Positions 45,555 to 54,891 of a DNA stretch of 64,000 bases are shown piece after piece. The DNA is taken from NCBI GenBank assembly GCA_024278955.1, contig JAJRSE010000033.1, positions 1-64,000 on the forward strand, given 5' to 3'. Position 1 is the stretch's first letter. The number at the start of each line of letters is the position of its first letter. This DNA is from Planctomycetota bacterium. GTDB taxonomy: Bacteria; Planctomycetota; Planctomycetia; Pirellulales; Lacipirellulaceae. The notes under the pieces were generated by a model. It searched no databases. It was not told the DNA's origin and saw only the letters and a list, made by a program, of their open reading frames with translations. A program made the translations under genes and the position numbers.

Positions 45555-46293
45555 GTTCCAGCACCTCCTGGCAAAGCTCGACGTAGCCTCGTGCCCCCCG
45601 CGAACGGGGAGCATAATCGACCACCGACCGTCCATGGCTCGGCGCTTCCGAAACGGCTACGTCTCGTGGAATTACATTTTGAAAAACGATCTCACCAAAA
45701 AACTCGCGAACCTCACGGGCAACTTCGCCCGTGAGTTCCACGCTAGCATCAAACATCGTGAGCAGGATGCCCCCGAATTTTAATCGGCTTTCTGGTCGGT
45801 CGATCGTTTGGCGTATTACTTCAATCATTTGCGTCAGCCCCTCCATCGCAAAATATTCGCATTGGATTGGCATCAGCACTTCGCTAGCACTCGTAAGTGC
45901 GGTACGCGTCAACGGCCCAAGCGACGGAGGGCAATCGATCAGCACCGTGTCGAACGAGCCAAGGCTGCCCGACAGATGAGTTGCTAGCATCGTCGAGTGC
46001 GAGTCGGACGAATTGGCCAACACATCGACATCCTGAAAACTGCGTGAGCCGGGCAGCAACGACAGCCCCGTCAAGTAGGTCTCGCTAAACGACTCTCTTA
46101 GCGGTCGACTGTCGACCAACGCGTGTCGTTCTGACGGACTCTGACCTAGGCCCGTCGTGGCGTTGCACTGCGGGTCGAGATCAACCAACAGCACCCGCTG
46201 GCGAGTCTTCGCCAGCGTGCACGCAAGGTTCAACGCGGTCGTCGTTTTACCAACGCCCCCCTTCTGATTCGCAACACAAATAACTCGACCCAT
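45547..46293 (-). CDS. parA: Chromosome partitioning ATPase ParA/Soj
   Basis: ATG 46293 gives 248 aa starting MGRVICVANQKGGVGKTT, with the deviant Walker A of ParA; the frame is open to 46389 without support. Walker A' (LLVDLDPQCNATTGLG) and Walker B (FDTVLIDCPPSLG) are intact. The short N-terminus without HTH marks a chromosomal (Soj-like) ParA, not a plasmid one. It overlaps parB, forming the parAB operon. parS palindromes lie in its upstream region. Confidence 0.97.
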   Translation of the reverse strand: MGRVICVANQKGGVGKTTTALNLACTLAKTRQRVLLVDLDPQCNATTGLGQSPSERHALVDSRPLRESFSETYLTGLSLLPGSRSFQDVDVLANSSDSHSTMLATHLSGSLGSFDTVLIDCPPSLGPLTRTALTSASEVLMPIQCEYFAMEGLTQMIEVIRQTIDRPESRLKFGGILLTMFDASVELTGEVAREVREFFGEIVFQNVIPRDVAVSEAPSHGRSVVDYAPRSRGARGYVELCQEVLERV

Positions 46294-46397
46294 AGATGAA
46301 TTCGGATTGTGGATTGCGGAATTTGGAATAGCCCAGCCGGGCTGCCATGCAGTGAACTGCCACGAGAAAGTTATCGTCCACCTTGGCACCTAGAAAT

Positions 46398-46413
46398 CGT
46401 TTCACGTGAAACA
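46398..46413. promoter_or_regulatory. parS site 1
   Basis: CGTTTCACGTGAAACA matches the bacterial parS consensus TGTTNCACGTGAAACA except at the first base. Confidence 0.92.
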
Positions 46414-46429
46414 ATCGCTAGAGTCTTTC

Positions 46430-46445
46430 TGTTTCACGTGAAACA
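46430..46445. promoter_or_regulatory. parS site 2 (perfect)
   Basis: TGTTTCACGTGAAACA is a perfect 16-bp palindrome identical to the parS consensus. It lies 16 bp from site 1 and 136 bp upstream of parA. Confidence 0.96.
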
Positions 46446-46503
46446 CGCAAGCTTCCCGAATAACCCTAGCTACCAGGCTTGCTTACTCAAACTGGAAAGA
46501 GAG

Positions 46504-46683
46504 AACCACGAATTAGACGAATGCCACGAATGAATTACCACCCGCTGAAGCTCTTCGCCCACGAGCAAACTGACTCGAACGATTGTTGGTGCCACCCAAA
46601 AACATCGATGCCCGTAATGGCACTTGGCCTTACTGGATCGTAAAATCCTTAAAGGATTCGTGGTATTCGTAACATTCGTGGTT
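46504..46683. repeat. Imperfect inverted repeat between parS sites (CCACGAAT type)
   Basis: The left arm (from 46504, AACCACGAATTAGACGAATG then CCACGAATG) and the right arm (46655-46683) are imperfect complements, sharing the spaced motif AACCACGAAT-n3-ACGAAT-n-CCACGAAT. The arms enclose about 120 bp. Such CCACGAAT repeats look like a dispersed intergenic element. It sits between parS sites 2 and 3. Confidence 0.6.
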
Positions 46684-46711
46684 GGTCTTGTTTGTCCGTC
46701 TGACGTGACTC

Positions 46712-46727
46712 AGTTTCACGTGAAACA
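46712..46727. promoter_or_regulatory. parS site 3
   Basis: AGTTTCACGTGAAACA keeps the 14-bp core GTTTCACGTGAAAC and differs from the consensus at the first base. It lies 46 bp past the stop of the DUF1015 gene. Confidence 0.92.
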
Positions 46728-46773
46728 GCGAGAGCAAGGAACCAGCAATCCGAAATCCAAATTCCGCATTGGC

Positions 46774-48135
46774 TCATTCCAGCGGATTGATCACCAACCC
46801 GCTCAGTAGCTTCGGGTAGAAATACGTGCTCTTTGCTGGCATGCGCTCGGCGGCATTGCTGATCGCGCGGATGTGCTCCAGCGTCGCCGGCATCACCATC
46901 GCGGCCAACTCGAAGCGACCGCCGCTGGCCTCTTGCCCCGTATGGTCGCGGCCAACCGAGTCGCCGTGCGTCAGACCTTCGACGACTTCTTCGATGGCGC
47001 GAACGTATTTTGGGGCCGTCAGGTTGGGGCGGTCGAGTAAGGTCTCGACGATCAATCGTTGCAAGATGCTCACGCCGAGCCCTTGCCAGTCGTCGCAATG
47101 GTCGTCCGACACTTCGGCCATCTTCCTCTGTCCAGCTTCAGAAAGTCGAACCATTGTCCACTGCTGATCCTCCGCGGTGTACAGAGCCAAGGTGCTTTGG
47201 CTGTCTTCGGTCTCGATTTCCTCCCATAGCTCAGGCGCTCGGGCGGGGCCTTCGCCGGCCGGTTTCGTCTCAAAACAATCGCCCAGCTTCTCGCAAAGCT
47301 CGGCGGCTGTCATGGCCGGAAGATCACGGAACAACCGATGCGTCGGCAGAACGATCATGCCCGGGTCGCTCATCGAGACGCACATCATCAGTACGAAGTT
47401 GGCCGGATGTTGTTCGTCGAATTTTTCGCCTTTGGCTTCGGTCTCTGCCTTGAGCTCGTCACGGTAGTTGCAAGCCGTCTCATAACGGTGGTGGCCGTCG
47501 GCGATATAAACCGGCTTGCCTCCCATGGCAGCGATCGCCTTGGTAATCACTGCCACGTCGGTCACAGGCCAAAGCCGATGCAAAACGCCAATGTGGTCGG
47601 TCGCTTCGAGGGGCGTCTGCCCAACAATCGCTTTTTCAAGCACGTCCTGGGCGACGTTCTCGGGGTCGGGATAGAGGCCAAAGATCTGGCTCAGGTTTGC
47701 CTTGCAGTTCTTCCATAGTTTCAAGCGGTCGGCCTTGGCTCCGCCATGGGTTTCTTCGTGGGGATGGATGTTTCCCTCGCCAAAGGGTTCGAGCTGCACA
47801 CGGCTCATGAAACCTCGACGCGTAAACTTTTGGCCCGCTTCTTCAAATTCCTGATGGTAAACATAGATGGCCGGATCAGACTCCGTGAACAGCACCCCAT
47901 CGTGCAGCCATCGTTTCATGAATTTCGCTGCCCGCGAATAGCGGTTGTTATAGTCGTCGTCGCCGGGCTCATCGCGTCCAAGAATGAGCCGTACACAGTT
48001 GGCCTCGTTCAGATCGTAAAGCTGCTGCTGCAACTTCGCGTCGATGACGTCGTAAGGCGGAGCGATCACTTCGCTAAGCGAGCCAACATGGCCAAGGTCG
48101 TAACGGATACCGCGAAAGGCTGAGATATGGGGCAT
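46774..48135 (-). CDS. DUF1015 family protein
   Basis: ATG 48135 starts MPHISAFRGIRYDLGHVGSL, the typical DUF1015 N-terminus; a TTG at 48180 would add 15 Ser/Pro-rich residues. The 453-aa protein has APPYDVID, FGEGNIHPHEETHGGAK-type sequence, KPVYIADGHHRYETACNYRD and VLPTHRLFRDL. The His pair in ADGHHRYET suggests a ParB/sulfiredoxin-like nucleotide or phosphate site. Members are conserved in many phyla, often near serine or SAM metabolism genes; the function is not established. It follows ahcY on the same strand, but a terminator lies between them. Confidence 0.9.
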   Translation of the reverse strand: MPHISAFRGIRYDLGHVGSLSEVIAPPYDVIDAKLQQQLYDLNEANCVRLILGRDEPGDDDYNNRYSRAAKFMKRWLHDGVLFTESDPAIYVYHQEFEEAGQKFTRRGFMSRVQLEPFGEGNIHPHEETHGGAKADRLKLWKNCKANLSQIFGLYPDPENVAQDVLEKAIVGQTPLEATDHIGVLHRLWPVTDVAVITKAIAAMGGKPVYIADGHHRYETACNYRDELKAETEAKGEKFDEQHPANFVLMMCVSMSDPGMIVLPTHRLFRDLPAMTAAELCEKLGDCFETKPAGEGPARAPELWEEIETEDSQSTLALYTAEDQQWTMVRLSEAGQRKMAEVSDDHCDDWQGLGVSILQRLIVETLLDRPNLTAPKYVRAIEEVVEGLTHGDSVGRDHTGQEASGGRFELAAMVMPATLEHIRAISNAAERMPAKSTYFYPKLLSGLVINPLE

Positions 48136-48209
48136 AGGAGAGGTGGGAGGTGAGAGGGCGGAGGTGGAGTCAGAGTTCAAGGAGCCAAGTCTACGCGATA
48201 TCAGCGCAG

Positions 48210-48236
48210 AAAAAAACCGCCGGCTTCCGCCGGCGG
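48210..48236 (-). terminator. Rho-independent terminator of ahcY
   Basis: On the minus strand CCGCCGGC-GGAA-GCCGGCGG forms a perfect 8-bp stem with a GNRA tetraloop, followed by seven Ts. It lies about 50 nt past the ahcY stop. Confidence 0.9.
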
Positions 48237-48284
48237 CTAAGATGGCTTCTTTTCCCTGACCTCTCGCCTCTGACCTTCACCGAA

Positions 48285-49637
48285 TCAATATCGATAGTAG
48301 TCAGGCTTGTAGGGGCCTTCGACCGGGATGCCAATGTAGTCGCTTTGGGTCTCGGTCATCGTGGTAAGCCGGACGCCCAGCTTCTCGAGATGCAGGCGAG
48401 CGACCTCCTCGTCGAGCAGCTTAGGCAACACATGGACGCCTAGCGGATAGCTGTCAGTCTCGTTCCAAAGAGCCAGTTGAGCGAGCACCTGATTGGTAAA
48501 CGAGTTGCTCATCACAAACGAAGGGTGTCCTGTCGCACAGCCCAGGTTGACCAATCGGCCTTCGGCCAGAATCAAAATCGAACGACCACTCTTGAGCGTG
48601 TACTTATCGACCGCTCCGACTTCGGCTGGTTTGATACGATCGACCGACGCCCGGCCTGCGGCGACTTCGCCTTCGAGCCAGGCCATGTCGATCTCAAGAT
48701 CAAAATGTCCAATGTTACAGACAATCGAATCGTCCTGCATCTTCGACATGTGCTCACCCGTGACGATGTCACGGTTGCCGGTGGTCGTGACAAAGATATT
48801 GCCCTCGAGCGCGGCGTCTTCCATGGTCATCACTTCGTAGCCTTCCATCGCGGCTTGAAGCGCGTTGATCGGGTCGATCTCGGTCACAATCACGCGAGCC
48901 CCCAGTCCGCTCATCGAGTGAGCACAGCCCTTGCCGACGTCGCCGTAACCGGCAATGACGATGACTTTGCCGGCGATCATAATGTCGGTCGCACGCTTGA
49001 TACCGTCGGCCAACGATTCGCGACAGCCATAGAGGTTGTCGAACTTGCTCTTCGTTACCGAGTCGTTAACATTGATCGCAGGCACTTTGAGCTTGCCCTG
49101 CTCGTGCATCTGGTAGAGGCGGTGGACTCCGGTGGTAGTCTCTTCCGAAAGACCTCGGATGTCTTCCAAGTACTCAGGCGTCTTGTCGTGGACCATGGCG
49201 GTCAGATCGCCACCGTCGTCGAGAATTAGATTCAGCGGCTTGCCCGAGGGGAACATCAACGTCTGCTCGATGCACCAATTGAAATCTTCTTCGCTCATGC
49301 CCTTCCAAGCATAAACGGGAATGCCTGCCTGGGCCATTGCACAAGCGGCATGATCTTGAGTCGAGAAAATGTTGCAGCTACTCCAGGTAACCTCAGCCCC
49401 TAGCTCAACCAACGTCTCAATCAGCACAGCCGTCTGGATGGTCATGTGCAGGCAACCGGCAACTCGGGCACCGGCGAGCGGCTTGTCCTTGCCGTGCTTT
49501 TCACGCAACGCCATCAAACCCGGCATTTCGTTCTCGGCCAGCGTAATTTCTTTGCGACCCCAAGCGGCCAAACGCTCAAACTCTTCGGGGGAACAATCGA
49601 CAACTTTATACGGCAACTCGGTTTCGACTTGGGCCAC
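48285..49637 (-). CDS. ahcY: S-adenosylhomocysteine hydrolase
   Basis: GTG 49637 has AAGGAG close upstream. The 450-aa protein is complete, from [19 protein letters not shown] through [17 protein letters not shown] and the NAD-binding [16 protein letters not shown] to the C-terminal KPDYYRY, whose Lys-Tyr contacts NAD of the partner subunit. It splits SAH into adenosine and homocysteine to keep methylation going. It lies downstream of trpF on the same strand with about 150 bp between them. I saw no SAH riboswitch in that gap. Confidence 0.97.
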   Translation of the reverse strand: MAQVETELPYKVVDCSPEEFERLAAWGRKEITLAENEMPGLMALREKHGKDKPLAGARVAGCLHMTIQTAVLIETLVELGAEVTWSSCNIFSTQDHAACAMAQAGIPVYAWKGMSEEDFNWCIEQTLMFPSGKPLNLILDDGGDLTAMVHDKTPEYLEDIRGLSEETTTGVHRLYQMHEQGKLKVPAINVNDSVTKSKFDNLYGCRESLADGIKRATDIMIAGKVIVIAGYGDVGKGCAHSMSGLGARVIVTEIDPINALQAAMEGYEVMTMEDAALEGNIFVTTTGNRDIVTGEHMSKMQDDSIVCNIGHFDLEIDMAWLEGEVAAGRASVDRIKPAEVGAVDKYTLKSGRSILILAEGRLVNLGCATGHPSFVMSNSFTNQVLAQLALWNETDSYPLGVHVLPKLLDEEVARLHLEKLGVRLTTMTETQSDYIGIPVEGPYKPDYYRY

Positions 49638-49785
49638 GGCAGGACTCCTTAGGGGGATGTTTGATGTGAGATGTTTGATTCAAGGTAAGGACTCGCCGGC
49701 CAGGAGGTCGGCTTCCGGTTTTTCGGGTTCTAACGGCTGTGACGATTCTAGCCTGGAAGGGTGTTGGGTGGCAATACGGCACGGC

Positions 49786-50451
49786 TTAGGAAACGATTTC
49801 GCCGAAGGCCGCTTTGGCAGCCGCGACGAACAATCGCACTTTTTCTGGGTCCTTAACCCCCGGCGAGCTTTCGACCCCGCTCGCCACGTCCACCCCATAG
49901 GGGCGAACCGTACGAATGGCCTCCGTGACATTCTCGGGCGTCAGGCCACCTGCAAGGATCAGCGGAACACCGCGAAGCCACTTTGTGTGATCCACCAATC
50001 CGGCCCACGAAACAGTTTCGCCCGTGCCGCCATACTGCCCCGCCGATATCGCGTCGACTAGCAATGCATCGGGAAGCCGCCCCGCCGCTTCACAGGCAAC
50101 AAGGTCTTCGGCCACAGCCGCAGCTCCTCGATCATCCACCCGGCGCGCGCGGATTACTGGTCGACTCGGTATCCGGGAAATGAAATCCGGAGGCTCGTCT
50201 CCGTGGAGTTGAACGCCCTGGAGGCCAACCTCGACACAGATACGTTCTATCTCCTCTTGATCGCAATTGACGAACACTCCCACGCTTTGAACTCGACTGG
50301 CAATGGCCGTAGCAATTTCTTTGGCTGGCCCCGTGGAAAGATACCGCGAACTTTTCTCATAAAAATTCAACCCCAGCGCATCGGCACCCGCGTCGACTGC
50401 CAGCAAGGCATCGTCTACCGAGGTAATTCCACAAATCTTGATTCGAAACAC
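49786..50451 (-). CDS. trpF: Phosphoribosylanthranilate isomerase
   Basis: The conserved core starts FRIKICGITSVDDALLAVDAG, so GTG 50451 is favoured (221 aa). Starts up to 50484 are possible, and none has a good ribosome binding site. Other motifs are GADALGLNFYEKSSRYL, GVQLHGDEPPDF, LILAGGLTPENV and the C-terminal GVDVASGVESSPGVKD. The catalytic Cys (KICGI) and Asp (in LLVDA) are present. It converts phosphoribosylanthranilate to CdRP in tryptophan synthesis. No other trp gene is nearby, so the pathway is dispersed. Confidence 0.95.
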   Translation of the reverse strand: MFRIKICGITSVDDALLAVDAGADALGLNFYEKSSRYLSTGPAKEIATAIASRVQSVGVFVNCDQEEIERICVEVGLQGVQLHGDEPPDFISRIPSRPVIRARRVDDRGAAAVAEDLVACEAAGRLPDALLVDAISAGQYGGTGETVSWAGLVDHTKWLRGVPLILAGGLTPENVTEAIRTVRPYGVDVASGVESSPGVKDPEKVRLFVAAAKAAFGEIVS

Positions 50452-50654
50452 GATAGCTACCCGTACAAAGTCGAAATCTCCCAAGCCTAGAACCTACAGA
50501 CTAACCCCTCCGGCCTCTAGCCTAAAGCCTTCAGCCCCTGTTTGCCGATGGTTGTCGGTAGAAGCAGAAGACTTCGCAGAGGCTGAGCGTCTGCGCAGCC
50601 CTGATTTGAATAGAATACTACTACACTATAGAGTCGCCAGAGGATGTCGTGCCC

Positions 50655-52226
50655 ATGAACGACCCATGCCCCCAAAACCTTGCTCCTCGTGCTTTTACCG
50701 CGGTGCCCGATCCGAATCGTTACTTCCCTGCTGCTGTGATTGAGGAAGCCCGGCAAAAAGTCGCTCGAAGTATCGAGCGGGGAGAAGGGCCGGCAATGAT
50801 CGTTGGCGCCCCGGGCATCGGTAAAACAATGCTCTTGGAAGTGCTGGCTGAGCAGTTTCGTGGTCAACTCACGATCGTCTCTTTACCTGGCTCCCAGCTA
50901 TGCTCTCGCCGAGCACTGCTGCAAATGATTCTTTTCCAGGCGGGACTCCCCTATCAGGGCATCGAAGAAGGCGAACTGCGAGTTTCTCTGCTTAGCTACT
51001 TGAGGCCCCAAGATGGCCCCGCCCGACGGATGCTACTACTTGTCGACGAAGCCGACTCGCTGCCTTCTCGACTCCTTGAAGAAGTCCGCGTGCTGACCAA
51101 TGTTGCCGACCGGGGCCAACAGCTTGTCAGTTTGGTCCTCGCAGGCAGCTCGACTTTAGAAGAACGATTCGCCGAACCAAGAATGGAAGCCCTGAGCCAG
51201 CGTATCTCGACTCGATGCTATCTTTCTGCATTCGGTCGGGAAGAGTCGTTTCAATACATTCGCGCACAGGTTGCTGCAATCGGCAGCGACCCAGACCAGC
51301 TCTTCTCTGTCGATGGGCTCGAAGCCATGTTTGCCACCACCGATGGTGTGCCTCGTTTGCTCAACCAACTGGGCGACCAGCTCATGTGGATGACTCAGGA
51401 AACTGGCTATGCTCCGCTCGACGGCACCATTGTCCAGCAAGCTTGGTCTGAGCTGCAACAATTGCCAGCCCCCTGGAATTCGACTCCCGCGAATATCCCG
51501 AGTGATGCCGCGACGGTCTTTGACGACCTTACGTCGGAAACTGAAGATTCTCTCGAAGATATTTTTGTCGACGAACTCGAAGACGACCTACCCGCCTCGA
51601 TTCCTATTCATGCCCCTCAGCAACTGGCCTCGTTCGCCCCTCAAGAATTTGTCCCCCAAAAAACCGAAGAGCATTTCGTCGAAACTTTCGACGCCACCCA
51701 GCAGCTGATGGAACAGCTTCAAGAAATTGAATCGAACGGCAGAGTCTCGATTCCGCAGAAGGCTGCCGAGCCTGAGCTTTCTCAGAATCCGTTCCAAGAA
51801 TCGTTTGAAACCGAAGAAGTGGTTCTCGACCGATACGCCACCTTTGAAACCCATTTGCTCGCAACCGCCCAGCGTGTTGTCAATCAAGTCGATACCGCCT
51901 TTTCTCAGCAACTCAGCCACTGCGAAGTCATCGAGACGCCGGTTGTTACGAGCTGCCCTGAAAAACCTTTGACAACGCTCGACACGGCCCCTCAGCCGAT
52001 CGGGCCCGTCGTGTCGGCGCCACTTGAAGAATCGGCCCTCGCCGTCGGCACCATGATTTCTGACTCGCTCGATGCGGCAAACGTTCCCTCGCCCAGCGAA
52101 CCCGGGAGTCTCTTGGTTGTCGAAGACCAAGACCGTTCCAACATCACGGTCGTGCCCGGCGACAAATTTCGTCACCTCTTCAGTAGCCTAGAGTCTGGCA
52201 GCAACGTCCCTTGCATGGGGAGCTAG
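50655..52226 (+). CDS. ExeA/GspA-like AAA ATPase with long C-terminal extension
   Basis: Translation begins at ATG 50655 or GTG 50649. Residues 1-270 are an ExeA-type AAA ATPase: Walker A IVGAPGIGKTMLLEVL, Walker B MLLLVDEADSLP, then LVLAGSSTLEERF and ISTRCYLSAFGREESFQYI. Residues 275-523 are low-complexity, rich in Glu, Pro and Gln and probably disordered (DDLTSETEDSLEDIFVDELE). ExeA proteins use ATP to help assemble secretion or pilus machinery; here no gsp genes adjoin. No transmembrane segment or peptidoglycan-binding domain is visible. Confidence 0.82.
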   Translation: MNDPCPQNLAPRAFTAVPDPNRYFPAAVIEEARQKVARSIERGEGPAMIVGAPGIGKTMLLEVLAEQFRGQLTIVSLPGSQLCSRRALLQMILFQAGLPYQGIEEGELRVSLLSYLRPQDGPARRMLLLVDEADSLPSRLLEEVRVLTNVADRGQQLVSLVLAGSSTLEERFAEPRMEALSQRISTRCYLSAFGREESFQYIRAQVAAIGSDPDQLFSVDGLEAMFATTDGVPRLLNQLGDQLMWMTQETGYAPLDGTIVQQAWSELQQLPAPWNSTPANIPSDAATVFDDLTSETEDSLEDIFVDELEDDLPASIPIHAPQQLASFAPQEFVPQKTEEHFVETFDATQQLMEQLQEIESNGRVSIPQKAAEPELSQNPFQESFETEEVVLDRYATFETHLLATAQRVVNQVDTAFSQQLSHCEVIETPVVTSCPEKPLTTLDTAPQPIGPVVSAPLEESALAVGTMISDSLDAANVPSPSEPGSLLVVEDQDRSNITVVPGDKFRHLFSSLESGSNVPCMGS

Positions 52227-52261
52227 TGTCTCGATACACTTCTTTTGTGGTCTGGGGCGGC

Positions 52262-52283
52262 CCGGAGGCAAGTGTGCCTCCGG
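52262..52283. repeat. Perfect 9-bp hairpin, REP-like
   Basis: CCGGAGGCA-AGTG-TGCCTCCGG is a perfect stem with a 4-nt loop and no T-run. It lies 36 nt past the ATPase stop. It may act as a weak terminator or be a dispersed palindrome. Confidence 0.6.
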
Positions 52284-52364
52284 CTACTCAGATAACCTAC
52301 TCAGGCAACTCGCAATTTCAAACGGCGTCGTTTGTCCTTTAACTCCCTACCGGAAGATTTCGCT

Positions 52365-53084
52365 ATGGCCAACGACAAGTCCGTTCTTGTCGCGCTGGCC
52401 ACCTACAACGAGAAAGAAAATCTCCCCTCGCTCGTTGAGGCAATCCATGCCGAGTTACCCGACGCCGACTTGCTGGTTGTCGACGACAACTCTCCCGATG
52501 GCACCGGCCAATGGTGCGACCAGTTTGCCGCCCAGGCACCTTGGCTCACCTGCTTGCACCGTTCTGGTAAACTTGGCCTAGGTTCTGCGCTGCGTGCCGC
52601 CAAGGAGTATGCGGTCGAAAAAAATTACGATCTTCTCATCACCCTCGACGCCGACTGGAGCCATCCCCCCGATGCCCTGCCGCGAATCCTTGCCGCGGCA
52701 GACAACGCCGAAGTTGTTGTTGGTTCACGCTATTGCGCCGGCGGTGGCATCGAAGGTTGGCCCTTGCGACGGCGACTTGCCAGCCGAATAATTAACCGCC
52801 TAACCCGCCTCGCGCTTGGCATTCCTGTTCGAGATTGCAGCGGAAACTACCGGGCCTACCATACCACGCTGCTCCGAAAAATCCGTTGGCCCGAAGTCCA
52901 GGACACCGGCTACGGCTACATGGAAGAAATCCTCTGGCACCTGCATCTCCTTGGCGGCACCTTCGTCGAAGTGCCGATCGTCTTTACCGACCGCCGCGAA
53001 GGAGAATCGAAAATCAGCACGAGCGAAATTTTCGGAGCGGTACGCACTTTGCTTCGGCTCGCGATGAAAAGAGTCAAAGGCTGA
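52365..53084 (+). CDS. Dolichyl-phosphate-mannose-synthase-like glycosyltransferase (GT2)
   Basis: ATG 52365 gives 239 aa; the frame is open to 52332. The GT2 fold is clear: VALATYNEKENLPSLV, ADLLVVDDNSPDGTG, ITLDADWSHPPDALPRIL (the DxD metal site), VVGSRYCAGGGIEGWP, and SGNYRAYHTTLLRKI. The length and lack of C-terminal membrane helices match soluble Dpm1-type enzymes, which transfer mannose from GDP-mannose to a polyprenyl phosphate. A related sugar is possible. Single gene. Confidence 0.92.
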   Translation: MANDKSVLVALATYNEKENLPSLVEAIHAELPDADLLVVDDNSPDGTGQWCDQFAAQAPWLTCLHRSGKLGLGSALRAAKEYAVEKNYDLLITLDADWSHPPDALPRILAAADNAEVVVGSRYCAGGGIEGWPLRRRLASRIINRLTRLALGIPVRDCSGNYRAYHTTLLRKIRWPEVQDTGYGYMEEILWHLHLLGGTFVEVPIVFTDRREGESKISTSEIFGAVRTLLRLAMKRVKG

Positions 53085-53295
53085 GGGTTCAAACCTTTTT
53101 GAATTCGGCGAGGTTTTCGCGTCGCCGTCCGGTTAGCAAGCGTTAGCGGCCGCGTCGCGGTAACGTCACCGATCACGGGGCGACGATTGATTGTCCACTT
53201 CGATTCCGTCTGACTTCGCCGCTCCTGTACATCCGTTTGCTCTCTGCCGTTCCCACGAGGCGTCACCATCGGCTTCTGGCGTCACGTAACAGGAA

Positions 53296-54891
53296 ATGGT
53301 AGAATCTACTCGACCTAGACTTGATATCGCAAAGGCGTGCGAAATGCTTACCGAGGCCCAGACCGCTGTATCCTACCACGAATCGGCAACGACTCCAGAG
53401 TCCAGAAAAGCCAAAGGGCAGTTCTTTACTCCCTCTGTCGTCGCCGAATTTATGGCCAACATGTTTTGCGACATTCCCACGGAATTTCGAATGTTGGACG
53501 CGGGTGCCGGCGTTGGGACGTTGACAGCAGCAGTTTGCGAACGAATTATGAATGAACCGTGCCGTCGGATTTTTCATGCTGACTTGTATGAGACCGACGT
53601 GGAATCAATACCGCGCCTACGACATGTGCTTGATGCGTGTAGCGATGCTCTTGTGACACACGGCCACAACTTTTCTTACTCGATTCTTGACAAGGACTTT
53701 GCGTTTGCGACAACTCGCCAATCCTTGCCCCTGTTCACCGATGAAGACGAACCGGTTCAGTATGATCTGGCGATCATGAATCCGCCGTATTTCAAGATCG
53801 GGGCGGATTCTGAGCATGCGCGAGCAGCTTCACAACTTGGTGTTGTTCAGCCGAATATCTACAGCTTGTTTTTGGCAATGGCTGTCGAATGCCTGCGGCC
53901 AAACGGTGAACTCGTTGCCATCACGCCTCGAAGCTACTGCAATGGCAGATACTTCCGCCCCTTTCGGCAGTGGCTGTTTCAAAGAGTGTCGTTGGAACAA
54001 GTGCATTCCTTCGCATCGCGAACTGAAACATTCAAGGAATCGCAAGTCTTGCAGGAAAGCATCATTACACGTTTCAGAAAAACACTCTACCCGACAGAGA
54101 CCGTAAAAATCACGCGCAGTTTTGGTCGAGATTTTTCGTCAGTCGAAACGCAACAGGTTGGACGTAACCGCATAATTGACAATTCATGTGGTGACAACCT
54201 GATTTGCATTCCAGAGACAAGAGAGGATTCAGCGGTAGTAGAGGTTGCGGAGAGCTGGAGTCAACGTTTTGCCGATATGGGATTGCGTATTTCGACCGGC
54301 CCAGTTGTGATGTTTCGAACGCGACAATTTCACGTTGACAAACTTGGTGTCAAAGCAACGGTGCCGTTGTTCGCATCACATCACATAAAACGAACCGGGT
54401 TGTATTGGCCAAACCAGAAACCAAAATGGCCCGAAGCGTTTGCAGCGACTCGCGATTCGAGAAAACACCTTGTGCCCCGAGACAACTATCTTTTAGTAAA
54501 GCGATTTACCTCCAAAGAAGAGCGACGCCGTTTGACGGCGTCCGCGATTTTTTCCGACACCGTTTCAAGTGAATACGTCGCATTTGAGAATCATATCAAC
54601 TACGTCAGGCACGCGGAACGTAGCCTGTCACTATCGGAACTTTGTGGTTTGGAAGCAGTTTTTAATTCTGTGATTCTCGACCGCTATTTCCGCAGCTTTA
54701 GCGGGAATACTCAAGTGAATGCAACTGAAGTTCGGTCAATGAAGTTTCCTGACATGGAAACGATCGCGTCGATCGGAGACTTGATTCGAGAGGCAAATAT
54801 TACGTCGTGCTCGGCAAGAGAGCATGTTGTACTCGATGCCTTAGCGATTCGCGGTGACACGAGACGCTATTTGGAGGGATTGATTCTTTGA
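53296..54891 (+). CDS. N6-adenine DNA methyltransferase, PstI/BsuBI type
   Basis: The 531-aa protein has GQFFTPSVVAEFMANMF, SAM motif I (MLDAGAGVGTLTAAV), catalytic motif IV NPPY (IMNPPYFKIG) and GELVAITPRSYCNGRYFRPF. It methylates adenine; the coupled restriction gene belongs to the BsuBI/PstI family, which reads CTGCAG, so that is the likely site. The stop overlaps the endonuclease start (TTGA). The locus looks somewhat more AT-rich than pyrG or the par genes and is flanked by repeats, in line with horizontal transfer, though I did not compute composition. It appears intact. Confidence 0.88.
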   Translation: MVESTRPRLDIAKACEMLTEAQTAVSYHESATTPESRKAKGQFFTPSVVAEFMANMFCDIPTEFRMLDAGAGVGTLTAAVCERIMNEPCRRIFHADLYETDVESIPRLRHVLDACSDALVTHGHNFSYSILDKDFAFATTRQSLPLFTDEDEPVQYDLAIMNPPYFKIGADSEHARAASQLGVVQPNIYSLFLAMAVECLRPNGELVAITPRSYCNGRYFRPFRQWLFQRVSLEQVHSFASRTETFKESQVLQESIITRFRKTLYPTETVKITRSFGRDFSSVETQQVGRNRIIDNSCGDNLICIPETREDSAVVEVAESWSQRFADMGLRISTGPVVMFRTRQFHVDKLGVKATVPLFASHHIKRTGLYWPNQKPKWPEAFAATRDSRKHLVPRDNYLLVKRFTSKEERRRLTASAIFSDTVSSEYVAFENHINYVRHAERSLSLSELCGLEAVFNSVILDRYFRSFSGNTQVNATEVRSMKFPDMETIASIGDLIREANITSCSAREHVVLDALAIRGDTRRYLEGLIL

